Below the pieces are notes generated by a model that saw only the letters and a list, made by a program, of their open reading frames with translations, was not told where the DNA came from and searched no databases. 16,040 nt of DNA from JBEVJK01 sp040510195 (GTDB lineage: Bacteria > Pseudomonadota > Alphaproteobacteria > Rhizobiales > Rhizobiaceae). How positions within the stretch are numbered: position 1 is the first letter of the stretch; each line of letters starts with the position of its first letter. This document shows positions 1-6,829 of the stretch, piece after piece. The stretch covers positions 1-16,040 of the forward strand of contig JBEVJK010000021.1 of NCBI GenBank assembly GCA_040510195.1, read 5' to 3'. A program made the position numbers and the translations under genes.

Positions 1-734
1 GTGCGGGCTTCGAATTCGCGGAGTGCGCCGAGTGCCCAACGTTGGTGGTCATCCCGGCGGGCCGCTTCGACATGGGCTCGCCCGCGAACGAGGCCGACAG
101 GACCGCCGGAGAAGGCCCCCGGCACGCTGTCTCGATCGCCCGGCCCTTCGCGCTCTCAAGGACCGAGGTGACGTTCGAGGCGTGGGATGCCTGCGCGGCA
201 GCGGGCGCTTGCCCCAAGGCGGTGGACGGCTGGGGGCGCGGCGCGATGCCGGTGGTCGACGTGAGCTGGGAAGGCGCCCAGAATTATGTGGCGTGGCTGT
301 CGCAGCGGACCGGCAAGCCCTACCGCCTGCCGACCGAGGCCGAATGGGAATATGCGGCGCGCGCCGGCACGACCACCCGCTATCCCTGGGGGGACGAGGT
401 GGGCAGCGGGCATGCCAATTGCAACGGCTGCGGCGGCGCCTGGACCCTGCAGACGGCTCCGGTCGGCTCGTTTCCGCCCAACGCCTTCGGGCTGTTCGAT
501 ATGCAGGGCAATGTTTGGGAGTGGGTGGAGGACGTCTGGCACGACGGCTTCGACGGCGCGCCGGTCGACGGCTCGGCCTGGCTCGACGGCGGCGACCCGA
601 CCTTCCGCGTCATTCGCGGTTCCTCCTGGCACAACGAGCCCGAGCTCGCCCGCTCGGCCATCCGCTTCCAACGCCACAGGAAGGTCCAGTTCGATACGCT
701 CGGTCTCAGAGTGGCACGGACGCTCGGCCCATGA
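1..734 (+). CDS. FGE-sulfatase (SUMF1/EgtB/PvdO superfamily) domain protein, 3' part
   Basis: The reading frame is open from base 3 to the TGA at 732-734, so the 5' end lies outside the window. The visible part is a complete FGE-sulfatase domain. It opens with a CxxC stretch (AECAECPTLVVIPAG), then DMGSP, RLPTEAEWEYAARAG, YPWG, NAFGLFDMQGNVWEWVEDVW, RVIRGSSWHN and LGLRVAR, all hallmarks of the fold. In true formylglycine-generating enzymes two active-site cysteines lie in the segment after the GGS/GSS motif. Here that stretch reads RGSSWHNEPELARSAIRF and has no cysteine, so oxidation of a sulfatase cysteine is unlikely. In bacteria such domains often form the C-terminus of larger caspase-like, kinase or other signalling proteins, and the missing N-terminus could be one of these. 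The fold is certain; the function is not. It converges on the catalase-like gene with only 9 bp between the stop codons. Confidence 0.88.
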   Translation, partial: AGFEFAECAECPTLVVIPAGRFDMGSPANEADRTAGEGPRHAVSIARPFALSRTEVTFEAWDACAAAGACPKAVDGWGRGAMPVVDVSWEGAQNYVAWLSQRTGKPYRLPTEAEWEYAARAGTTTRYPWGDEVGSGHANCNGCGGAWTLQTAPVGSFPPNAFGLFDMQGNVWEWVEDVWHDGFDGAPVDGSAWLDGGDPTFRVIRGSSWHNEPELARSAIRFQRHRKVQFDTLGLRVARTLGP

Positions 735-743
735 CACTGTGCC

Positions 744-1730
744 TCATTGCCGCTCGCTGAACGAGATCGGATAGGCTTCGCTGCGCACTTCGATCATCGG
801 GTCGACCGGCTCGATCCCGTCCGGCACGTTGTTGGGAAGAAAGAGCAGGCTCTTGCTCAGCCCTTCCTGATCGGCCGCCATGCCGGTGATCGACAGCGAG
901 CCGAGCCTGACGAGCTGCCGGTCCTCGGGCCATGGGGTCGACGGGTCCTTGGGATCGTCGCCGGATTGGGCGATCTGCGCGAACCAGTCGAACACCACCG
1001 GCGCCTTGGCGACCCGCTCGGCGATCTCTTCCATCAGGTAGTTGGGACCCTTCGCCGCAGAGGCCGCAGCGTCGAGGTACCGGTCGCCGGCTGCCGGAAC
1101 GAGCCTGTAGCGGACAATGGTTTTCTTGCCGGCCGCATCGACCAGAGCGAAGGCGTTGACGCCGAAATAGGTGGTCGTGGCAAAGCTTTCCGGCGGCGGG
1201 TTCTGCTTGGTCAGGAAGGGCACGGCATTGGGATGGGCCGCAACGTACTTCTCGATCGGCGTCGGTTTGGCCGCCCTTGGCCCGCTCGCCGCAGCCGCCT
1301 TGAGGAAATCGCCGAAGTCCTTGGCATTGGCGGCGGGGAAGCCGTTGAAGCTGTGGCTGACGAGGTCCATCTCCGACCCGTCTTCCAACTTGAACTTGAT
1401 CGCCATGCCGTGAGGGCTGGCGTTGGGATCGGCGTCGGGGATGTCGGGCAACCCGGTCGTGTCGGACAGGCGGACCGTGGCCGCTATCTTGCCAGCGAAG
1501 ACGGCCGCCTTGCTGAGCTTGCGCGCCTCGTCGGAGGGTTCGAAGCTCGCGTCCAGCACGACGCCCTTGGCGTGAACGGCACGCTGATGATGGTCGCCGA
1601 AGATCGCATGGATGTCCTGCACCAGTTCTGCCGGGTCTACGTCCTGCGCGGCGGATGGCCTGCCCGGCAAAAGCGCGGCCAAGGCAAGCAGGACAAGGGC
1701 GGCGTTGTTGAGCGTGGCGATCCTCGGCAT
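744..1730 (-). CDS. Exported catalase-related peroxidase (SrpA-like)
   Basis: This 328-residue haem peroxidase is of the small catalase-related family, which is peroxidatic rather than strongly catalatic in characterised members. Start: the frame is open further upstream, but the ATG at 1730 has an AAGGAG site 11 nt ahead and begins a clear Sec signal peptide (hydrophobic core at residues 9-21, probable cleavage after PSAA near 28). The distal histidine lies in RAVHAKG (H53). VRLSDTTG and SPHGMAIKF follow, as in catalases. The C-terminal VRSEAY (R316, Y320) supplies the likely proximal haem tyrosine. The length is much shorter than the 480-plus residues of full catalases, as expected for this subfamily. 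A periplasmic role against peroxides is inferred. It may respond to the same stress as the FMN reductase gene upstream, but a 232-bp gap suggests a separate promoter. Confidence 0.9.
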   Translation of the reverse strand: MPRIATLNNAALVLLALAALLPGRPSAAQDVDPAELVQDIHAIFGDHHQRAVHAKGVVLDASFEPSDEARKLSKAAVFAGKIAATVRLSDTTGLPDIPDADPNASPHGMAIKFKLEDGSEMDLVSHSFNGFPAANAKDFGDFLKAAAASGPRAAKPTPIEKYVAAHPNAVPFLTKQNPPPESFATTTYFGVNAFALVDAAGKKTIVRYRLVPAAGDRYLDAAASAAKGPNYLMEEIAERVAKAPVVFDWFAQIAQSGDDPKDPSTPWPEDRQLVRLGSLSITGMAADQEGLSKSLLFLPNNVPDGIEPVDPMIEVRSEAYPISFSERQ

Positions 1731-1962
1731 GGTGTCGGCAACTCCTTCATGAACCCGTGGCGAAGAACCCGTCCTGGTACCCCAGCCGCTCATCGATAGC
1801 GACCAGCGCCACACGGGTAAGCCCGAACCAGCTATGATACTCGGACGACGACGTCAAACGCCAAAGGGGACAATCATTGCCAGCGTTGAGGCCGGCCAGC
1901 TCATCAGTTCGCCGCCGCGCAGCACGCCACTTGCGCTGATGCGCTGCGCGCCCAAGGGGCAT

Positions 1963-2535
1963 CTAGACGTCGCGCGGGAGGACGGTCAGCACGCGCCCGA
2001 CGAAGGCATGAAATTCCTCCATGTAGCTGCGCAGAAACTGTTCGGTGGATGCCACGGTGACCTGGCCGTCATCGGTGATGAGGCCGGGTGTGAACTGTAT
2101 GTAGGCTTCGGGGGCATTCATCTGCGGGGAATTGCAGAAGCTCAACACGCTTCTGAGGCTTTGCTGCGCGACGGCGGTGCCGATCGGGCCGGGTGACGTT
2201 CCGATGACGGCGGAAGGCTTGCGGGTGAATGAATTCTTGCCGTAGGGCCGACTTGCCCAATCGATCCCGTTCTTCAGCCCGCCTGGTATAGAGCGGTTGT
2301 ATTCCGGCGTCACGAAAAGCACCGCGTCCACGGCAGCGATCGCTTCCTTGAACGCCTTGGCCGCCGGCGGGAAGTCTGCGTCAAAGTCATAGCTGTAGAG
2401 AGGAAGATCCGCGAAGGAGATCTCCTTCATGTCCAGCTGGGGAGGCGCCAAGCGGACAAGTGCCCGCGCGAGCTTGCGGTTGATTGATTCTTTGGCAAGG
2501 CTTCCGACGAGGTAGCCAACCTTTCGCGTCGTCAT
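1963..2535 (-). CDS. NADPH-dependent FMN reductase family protein
   Basis: The product is a 190-residue flavodoxin-like flavoprotein that would reduce FMN, quinones or other acceptors with NAD(P)H in the cytoplasm. The N-terminal phosphate-binding loop is GSLAKESIN (residues 11-19). The family signature TPEYNRSIPGGLKNGIDWASRP (from residue 76) is intact. The start at 2535 is chosen because AAGGAGG lies 5 nt upstream; a start seven codons earlier would run through that site. It resembles the YieF/ChrR and azoreductase-type branch more than ArsH, but the substrate cannot be read from sequence. The gene stands alone, with a short inverted repeat upstream that could be an operator. Neighbouring catalase-like and monooxygenase genes fit a redox-stress setting. 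Confidence 0.9.
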   Translation of the reverse strand: MTTRKVGYLVGSLAKESINRKLARALVRLAPPQLDMKEISFADLPLYSYDFDADFPPAAKAFKEAIAAVDAVLFVTPEYNRSIPGGLKNGIDWASRPYGKNSFTRKPSAVIGTSPGPIGTAVAQQSLRSVLSFCNSPQMNAPEAYIQFTPGLITDDGQVTVASTEQFLRSYMEEFHAFVGRVLTVLPRDV

Positions 2536-2540
2536 GTGCG

Positions 2541-2547
2541 CCTCCTT
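2541..2547 (-). promoter_or_regulatory. Consensus Shine-Dalgarno for the FMN reductase gene
   Basis: On the minus strand AAGGAGG ends 5 nt before the ATG at 2535. It decides the start in favour of 2535 over the in-frame ATG at 2556. Confidence 0.8.
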
Positions 2548-2554
2548 AAGGGTC

Positions 2555-2569
2555 AACTTGTCCCAAGTT
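2555..2569. promoter_or_regulatory. Inverted repeat, candidate operator of the FMN reductase gene
   Basis: AACTTG-TCC-CAAGTT is a perfect 6-bp inverted repeat around a 3-nt centre. It lies 20 nt upstream of the FMN reductase start and directly behind its Shine-Dalgarno. The size and place fit the site of a dimeric repressor (MarR, HxlR or similar), but no regulator gene is seen in the window. A 5'-UTR hairpin is the alternative, although a 3-nt loop is tight. Confidence 0.4.
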
Positions 2570-2613
2570 CTCCTGACTCAGCGCATCACCGCGTCTCAAT
2601 ACCGTCGCGGACC

Positions 2614-3540
2614 TCAAACGGCGTCGATTGGGTATGCGACGAAGGCAAGGCGGGTGCTGTCTGGTGCCCAGGAGTTGACGTTGATCGTGCCTTGTCCGCC
2701 ATGAAACGCAATGAGGTCCCGCTGATCCGAGCCATCAGGCTTCATCAGACGGAGGATGACGTCTCTGTCCGGTGGATGCCCTTCAGTGAACGGCGGATAG
2801 CTGAGATAGACGACCGCTTTGCCGTCCGGGGACGGGTGGGGAAACCAGTTCACCCGCTCGTCATGGGTCAACTGTTCGGCGCCCGAGCCATCGGTGCGCA
2901 TGCGGAAGCACTGGGAGTGACCAGGCGATGCGCGCTCCGAATTGAAGTATATCCACGTGCCGTCGGGTGAGTATTCGGGCCCGTCATGGGCGAGGTCGAG
3001 ATCGGTGATACGCTGGCTCGCTCCACCTTCGACCGAAAGCGTGAAGATGTTGGTGCGCTTTCTTCCGGCGAGCTCCTCAACCGCGACGTAGACGAGCTTT
3101 TTCCCGTCAGGCGAGATGCCATGCAGATAACAGTGGTGAGGTTGCTCCTGATAGCCCGAGACACGCCGGGGTGAGCCGCCGGTGATGGGCAAGGCATAGA
3201 TGTGACCGTCATCGCTGCTGGCATAGATCGATCTGCCGTCAGGCGAGAGAACATGGTCGTTGTTGAAGTTGTCGATGGGTGCTGCATCGAGCCTGGCCGG
3301 GGCAAAGTCTCGGTCAAGGCGGAGAAGCCACAGGTCCCCGCCTGCGTTCACCACGATCGTTGTACCGTCCGGAGACCAATTTGGTGCCTCGACAAGGGCG
3401 CCTATGGATAGGAGAGTCGTGGTCTGGCCTGTTTCAGTATCGAATATGCATAGCTCTGACCGCTGGCCTGGTTTCAAGACCCGACCACGCCGTCCGATCT
3501 TCCAAGGATTGGTCGTCTGCAACTCCGACACCATGGCCAT
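2614..3540 (-). CDS. TolB-like / PD40 six-bladed beta-propeller protein
   Basis: This 308-residue protein is built from six repeats carrying the WD40-like PD40 motif. SPDG occurs at about residues 56, 99, 143, 191 and 237, with a sixth degenerate copy APDS at 292. Each is followed by a hydrophobic strand such as TWIYF or KAVVY. This is the propeller of TolB-related 'biopolymer transport' proteins. Unlike TolB it has no signal peptide and no N-terminal TolB domain, so a cytosolic protein is more likely. The ATG at 3540 is the longest start; ATG 3534 is equally possible. Neither has a visible Shine-Dalgarno, and a strong hairpin abuts the first. Substrate and partners are unknown. It is separated by about 80 bp from the FMN reductase gene downstream. 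Confidence 0.82.
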   Translation of the reverse strand: MAMVSELQTTNPWKIGRRGRVLKPGQRSELCIFDTETGQTTTLLSIGALVEAPNWSPDGTTIVVNAGGDLWLLRLDRDFAPARLDAAPIDNFNNDHVLSPDGRSIYASSDDGHIYALPITGGSPRRVSGYQEQPHHCYLHGISPDGKKLVYVAVEELAGRKRTNIFTLSVEGGASQRITDLDLAHDGPEYSPDGTWIYFNSERASPGHSQCFRMRTDGSGAEQLTHDERVNWFPHPSPDGKAVVYLSYPPFTEGHPPDRDVILRLMKPDGSDQRDLIAFHGGQGTINVNSWAPDSTRLAFVAYPIDAV

Positions 3541-3556
3541 ACCGGCCGAAGCCGGT
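3541..3556 (-). repeat. Hairpin with UUCG tetraloop abutting a start codon
   Basis: ACCGGC-CGAA-GCCGGT on the plus strand reads ACCGGC-TTCG-GCCGGT on the minus strand. It is a perfect 6-bp stem closing a C(UUCG)G tetraloop in RNA, which is exceptionally stable. It ends at the base before the ATG of the propeller gene, where a Shine-Dalgarno would normally sit. Confidence 0.55.
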
Positions 3557-3619
3557 CGAGGCGATTGCGATTCTCGAGCACGACAGCGTGGCCGAGCATC
3601 GGCCGCGCAAGCACCGAAG

Positions 3620-3749
3620 TCAGTCGAGCGGCACCTCGTACACCTTGCCCAGAATAAGGAGCATTCGCCTTATCGTCGACAGACAATGCGTAGAGCTTCG
3701 TGCCACCGACCTCGATCTCGGACGGTCCGCCTGCAAGCACCTCTGTCAT
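3620..3749 (-). pseudogene. Probable frameshifted coding remnant
   Basis: The ATG at 3749 opens a frame reading MTEVLAGGPSEIEVGG, then TKLYALSVDDK, with high third-position GC. After that, third-position GC drops sharply in this frame. In another minus-strand frame the codons become GC3-rich again and read MLLILGKVYEVPLD, ending at a TGA at 3620-3622. Removing one base near 3666-3671 would join the two halves into one C-terminus. I do not recognise the family. The alternation of strands is reminiscent of a beta-rich protein. There is no Shine-Dalgarno at 3749, so the true 5' part is probably lost. It could also be chance in non-coding DNA. The rest of the 3541-3812 gap would hold the divergent promoters. 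Confidence 0.3.
3654..3673. repeat. Short inverted repeat in the divergent intergenic region
   Basis: ATAAGG and CCTTAT flank an 8-nt loop. It coincides with the point where the apparent coding frame of the remnant switches. It could be a regulator site for the divergent pair (propeller gene and monooxygenase) or chance. Confidence 0.3.
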
Positions 3750-3812
3750 CTGTTGAAGCGGTTTCGGTTGTGCGGGATAGTTGCCCCTCTCAACAAGACA
3801 TGAGACCTGCCC

Positions 3813-5072
3813 ATGCGACGAGATTCGGAAGGCCTGCTGGACGCCGTTGTCGTCGGTGCGGGTTCGGCAGGGTTGTCCGTGAGCTACCATCTCGACGCGC
3901 TGGGGTGCGATCACCGCGTGATCGATCGCGGCCGCATCGGCGAAACGTGGCGGACGCAGCGCTGGGACACGTTCCGCCTCAATTCGCCCCATCTCTGTTC
4001 CATGCTGCCTGGAGATGTGTATGAAGGGCCAGACCCATGGGGGGCCCTGACCCAGCACGAATTCGTTGCCTATCTGGAAGACTATGTGGAGCGCCTTCGG
4101 CTGCCGGTCGAGACTGGCGTGACCGTCCGGGACCTCGCCTATGAGAACGGTAGCTTTCGCTTCGAGACGAGCCATGGACCGCTCCGGTCGCGTTCCGCCA
4201 TCATCGCCACCGGCAATCTGAACTGCCCGCAGCGCCCGTCGGTTGCTGCCGCCTTGCCTGGCCAGCTCGTTCAGATCGATTGTTCCGACTATCGCAGCGC
4301 CGACGCTCTGGCTAGCGGTGCGGTGCTCGTGGTGGGCAGCGGGCAGTCCGGCGCGCAGATCGCAGAAGACCTGGCGCTCGCCGGACGGAGGGTCTTTCTC
4401 GCGACGAGTCGGACCGGCCGGATGGTGCGGCGCTATCGAGGCGGCGATACGTTCAACTGGCTTGCCATCTCGGGTTTCCTGGATGTGCCGAGAAGGGAGA
4501 TCATGCGGCCGGACGGCAGGCGGCCGGCGCGCGGCGTGCTCGGTTCGACCCACACCATCAGCCTGCAGGCGCTGAGCGCCCAGGGGGTCGTCCTGCTCGG
4601 TCGCATCGAGGGGTGCGACGGCAGCCTTCTGTTTTTCGGCGATGAGCTGGACGAACACATCCGCTTTGCCGACGAGGCGTCTGCAAAGGTGAAGCGCTTC
4701 CTGGACCAGTACATTGCGCGCACCGGCCTCGACGCACCTCAGGACGAGGGCGATCCGGCCGAGACGGTGACGCCCCGCCTGCCCAAAGACCCCGTCCGAT
4801 CGATCGACTGGCGCGAGAGCGGCATCGGAGCGGTCATCTGGTGCACCGGATTCACCGGCGACTTCAGCTGGGTTCGCATTCCTGGCGCGTTGGACCCTGA
4901 CGGCCAGCCGGCGCACGAGGAGGGCATCGCCGCGGTGCCCGGGCTCTACTTCGCCGGCCTCGACTTCGCAACGACCCGGAAATCGGGCATCGTCCTGGGG
5001 GCGGCCGAAGAGGCGGCCGGGCTGGTCAGGCATCTTGTCGACCGACGAGCGACCGGCTCTCATCCACAATAG
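3813..5072 (+). CDS. Flavin-containing monooxygenase-like NAD(P)/FAD oxidoreductase (CzcO-type)
   Basis: This is a 419-residue two-dinucleotide-domain flavoprotein. The FAD-binding Rossmann loop is GAGSAG (residues 15-20), followed by the FMO-type RIGETWRTQRWDTFRLNSP (the 'GG-TW-R' element). The second Rossmann loop GSGQSG (175-180) binds NADPH. The C-terminal AVIWCTGFTGDFSWV is the ATG(F)-like motif before the end of the FAD domain. Such proteins oxygenate nucleophilic N or S atoms, or ketones in Baeyer-Villiger relatives. Some are annotated as 'flavoprotein involved in K+ transport' without biochemical support. The exact substrate is unknown. The start at 3813 places the Rossmann strand about ten residues in, as usual for the family; its Shine-Dalgarno is weak. 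It is transcribed divergently from the propeller gene and followed by 169 bp without a clear gene. Confidence 0.9.
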   Translation: MRRDSEGLLDAVVVGAGSAGLSVSYHLDALGCDHRVIDRGRIGETWRTQRWDTFRLNSPHLCSMLPGDVYEGPDPWGALTQHEFVAYLEDYVERLRLPVETGVTVRDLAYENGSFRFETSHGPLRSRSAIIATGNLNCPQRPSVAAALPGQLVQIDCSDYRSADALASGAVLVVGSGQSGAQIAEDLALAGRRVFLATSRTGRMVRRYRGGDTFNWLAISGFLDVPRREIMRPDGRRPARGVLGSTHTISLQALSAQGVVLLGRIEGCDGSLLFFGDELDEHIRFADEASAKVKRFLDQYIARTGLDAPQDEGDPAETVTPRLPKDPVRSIDWRESGIGAVIWCTGFTGDFSWVRIPGALDPDGQPAHEEGIAAVPGLYFAGLDFATTRKSGIVLGAAEEAAGLVRHLVDRRATGSHPQ

Positions 5073-5241
5073 GTCCCCCCTCGCCTCACCGGCCGTCTGC
5101 CCGCGACTATGCCGGCCGGAGCAGCCGAACGACGTAGGGTGATCGACCCTTTCACGTGCTTGCGACCGGCAAGCCGACTGCGCATGTACGAGCGAGCAAC
5201 CGTCCACAATCGCACGTCATGGAAGCTGTCGGAGTTGAGAC

Positions 5242-5499
5242 ATGCCGCGGTTCTTCTTCGACACGTTCGACGGGCAGGAATGGATCCGCGACAATGACGG
5301 CGTGGAATGCGGGAGCGGCGAGATCGCCGTTCAGGAGGCACAGGATACCCTGCCGGACATCGTGCGAGAGGAATGGCCAGACGGGCGGGCCCCGACCATC
5401 TGGGTCCGCATCAGGGACGAGGCCAACCAAGTGGTCGGCGTCGTCAGCCTGAGCATGAACGCGAACGGGTCCGGCAACGGCGGCTACGGCAGGGCATAG
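5242..5499 (+). CDS. DUF6894 family small protein
   Basis: This 85-residue protein opens with MPRFFFDTFDGQEWIRDNDGVEC, the typical start of the DUF6894 family common in rhizobial and other alphaproteobacterial genomes. The pattern continues with an alanine/glutamate helix (EIAVQEAQDTLPDIVREE), a short WVRIRDE strand and VVGVVSLSM. The last dozen residues are a Gly/Asn-rich tail. The function of the family is not established. A GGAG stretch lies about 8 nt ahead of the ATG. It sits alone between the monooxygenase and the hydrolase-cupin pair, with a GTCGAC-rich repeat 48 nt past its stop. Confidence 0.85.
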   Translation: MPRFFFDTFDGQEWIRDNDGVECGSGEIAVQEAQDTLPDIVREEWPDGRAPTIWVRIRDEANQVVGVVSLSMNANGSGNGGYGRA

Positions 5500-5546
5500 C
5501 ACCCGGCGATGCGCCTGGCCCAGGGGCCGCCTCGTCCGACCTTTGT

Positions 5547-5570
5547 CCAGTCAACAGTCGACCGTCGACA
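5547..5570. repeat. GTCGAC-rich intergenic repeat, copy 1
   Basis: This 24-nt element begins CCAGTCAACAG and contains two GTCGAC hexamers (5557-5562, 5564-5569); a third lies at 5595-5600. It matches the element at 7260-7283 at 20 of 24 positions. It lies 48 nt downstream of the DUF6894 stop. It belongs to a short intergenic family also represented near 9317 and 10336 by the core CAGTCAAC. Confidence 0.5.
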
Positions 5571-5616
5571 GCGGATAAATATGCGGTACGACCGGTCGAC
5601 GGCCAAGCACGGCGAC

Positions 5617-5626
5617 AACAATTGTT
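5617..5626. repeat. 10-bp palindrome AACAATTGTT upstream of the hydrolase gene
   Basis: A perfect AT-rich palindrome in otherwise GC-rich DNA, 124 nt before the chosen hydrolase start and beyond the GTCGAC-rich repeat. A regulator-binding site is possible; a 10-mer alone is weak evidence. Confidence 0.25.
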
Positions 5627-5749
5627 CATTGGCCTTCGAAGCTCTCTTGCGCCAGTTTGTCGGGCGACTTGAAGAAGGGAGAGCGCTGGGCGATGTCACC
5701 CGAAGCGCTGGCCGATCTTCCAGAACCTGGGCCAAGGGATGGAACGCGC

Positions 5750-6805
5750 ATGAAGGCCGTCACGACCTCAGGCAGCATCGATCGTCGCCGCCGGCATCTC
5801 CTTGGCGTTGCGGCCGCAAGTCTTGCCGCAGCCGAATTGGGGCGAGGCGCTGACGCGCGGGCTCGTGAAGCAGGGCTCGACCCGACCGTCGTCAGCGCGA
5901 CGAAGGCAACGTTCGGATCGCCCCGCCAGATCGACGCCGGGCAGCTTAGCGTCGGCTATGTCGAGCTTGGCCCTGCCGACGGGCCGCCGGTCCTTCTGCT
6001 TCATGGCTGGCCCTACGATATCCACACCTATGTCGACGTCGCGCCGCTGCTCGCGGGCAAGGGTTATCGCGTCGTCGTGCCTTACCTCAGGGGCTACGGG
6101 ACGACGCGGTTCCTGGCGCAGGAAACCATGCGCAACGGACAGCAGGCGGCACTTGCCGCCGACGCAGTCGCGCTGATGGATGCGCTGCGCATCGAGGCGG
6201 CGACGATCGGCGGCTGCGACTGGGGCGCCCGCACCGCCAACATCGTCGCCGCCCTCTGGCCCGAGCGCTGCAAGGCGATGGTGTCGGTGAGCGGCTACCT
6301 CATCGGCAACCAGCAGCTCGGCAAGATGCCGCTGCCGCCGCAGGCCGAGCTGCAATGGTGGTACCAGTACTATTTCGCGACGGAGCGCGGCCGGGCCGGC
6401 TATCGGAAGTACACCCGCGACTTTGCCAGGCTGATCTGGCAGCTGGCTTCGCCGAAGTGGCACTTCGGCGAGCCGACCTTCGACCAGACGGCCACCGCAC
6501 TGGAGAACCCGGACCACGTCGACATCGTCATCCACAATTATCGTTGGCGACTCGGCCTTATCGAAGGCGAAGCGCGGTACGATCCTCTGGAAGAGCGCCT
6601 CGCCAAGGCGCCGGTGATCGGCGTTCCCACGATCACCCTCGAAGGCGATGCCAACGGCGCTCCGCATCCCGAGCCCAGCGCCTACGCCAAAATGTTCTCG
6701 GGGCGCTACGAGCATCGGCTGATCGGCGGCGGCATCGGCCACAACCTGCCTCAGGAGGCGCCGCAGGCTTTCGCCGAGGCTATCGTCGCGGTCGATTCCG
6801 CCTGA
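5750..6805 (+). CDS. Tat-exported alpha/beta hydrolase, epoxide hydrolase-like
   Basis: The 351-residue form starts at ATG 5750 (AAGGG about 11 nt upstream). An earlier ATG at 5693 and a TTG at 5657 are in frame and cannot be excluded. Residues 11-30 (DRRRRHLLGVAAASLAAAEL) form a twin-arginine signal, so export of the folded enzyme is likely. The hydrolase core shows the oxyanion-hole motif HGWP (85-88). The nucleophile elbow GGCDWGAR places Asp157 as nucleophile, as in epoxide hydrolases and haloalkane dehalogenases rather than Ser esterases. Asp300 is the probable acid, and GGIGHNLPQEAP places His331. Tyrosines in the WWYQYYF lid segment could activate an epoxide. The substrate is unknown. 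The cupin gene follows after 24 nt, suggesting one transcript. Confidence 0.85.
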   Translation: MKAVTTSGSIDRRRRHLLGVAAASLAAAELGRGADARAREAGLDPTVVSATKATFGSPRQIDAGQLSVGYVELGPADGPPVLLLHGWPYDIHTYVDVAPLLAGKGYRVVVPYLRGYGTTRFLAQETMRNGQQAALAADAVALMDALRIEAATIGGCDWGARTANIVAALWPERCKAMVSVSGYLIGNQQLGKMPLPPQAELQWWYQYYFATERGRAGYRKYTRDFARLIWQLASPKWHFGEPTFDQTATALENPDHVDIVIHNYRWRLGLIEGEARYDPLEERLAKAPVIGVPTITLEGDANGAPHPEPSAYAKMFSGRYEHRLIGGGIGHNLPQEAPQAFAEAIVAVDSA

Positions 6806-6829
6806 GGGAGTGCGGCCAAGGAGGTCCGA

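Noticed and set aside
747..1799. Plus-strand 350-codon open frame opposite the catalase-like gene
   Set aside because: Shadow of the peroxidase gene. No start signal or recognisable domain.
1747..1962. Possible 71-codon minus-strand gene upstream of the peroxidase gene
   Set aside because: No Shine-Dalgarno, no recognisable motif and unremarkable composition. Treated as the promoter gap.
3541..3812. Two-component or LysR-type regulator gene in the divergent region
   Set aside because: No frame in this gap encodes a helix-turn-helix or receiver motif. Only the possible frameshifted remnant is visible.
3474..5207. A 577-codon minus-strand open frame opposite the monooxygenase gene
   Set aside because: It is the antisense shadow of a well-supported flavoprotein gene in GC-rich DNA. 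Its translation has no domain and is Arg/Pro-rich. Only its last part (from about 3749) was considered separately.
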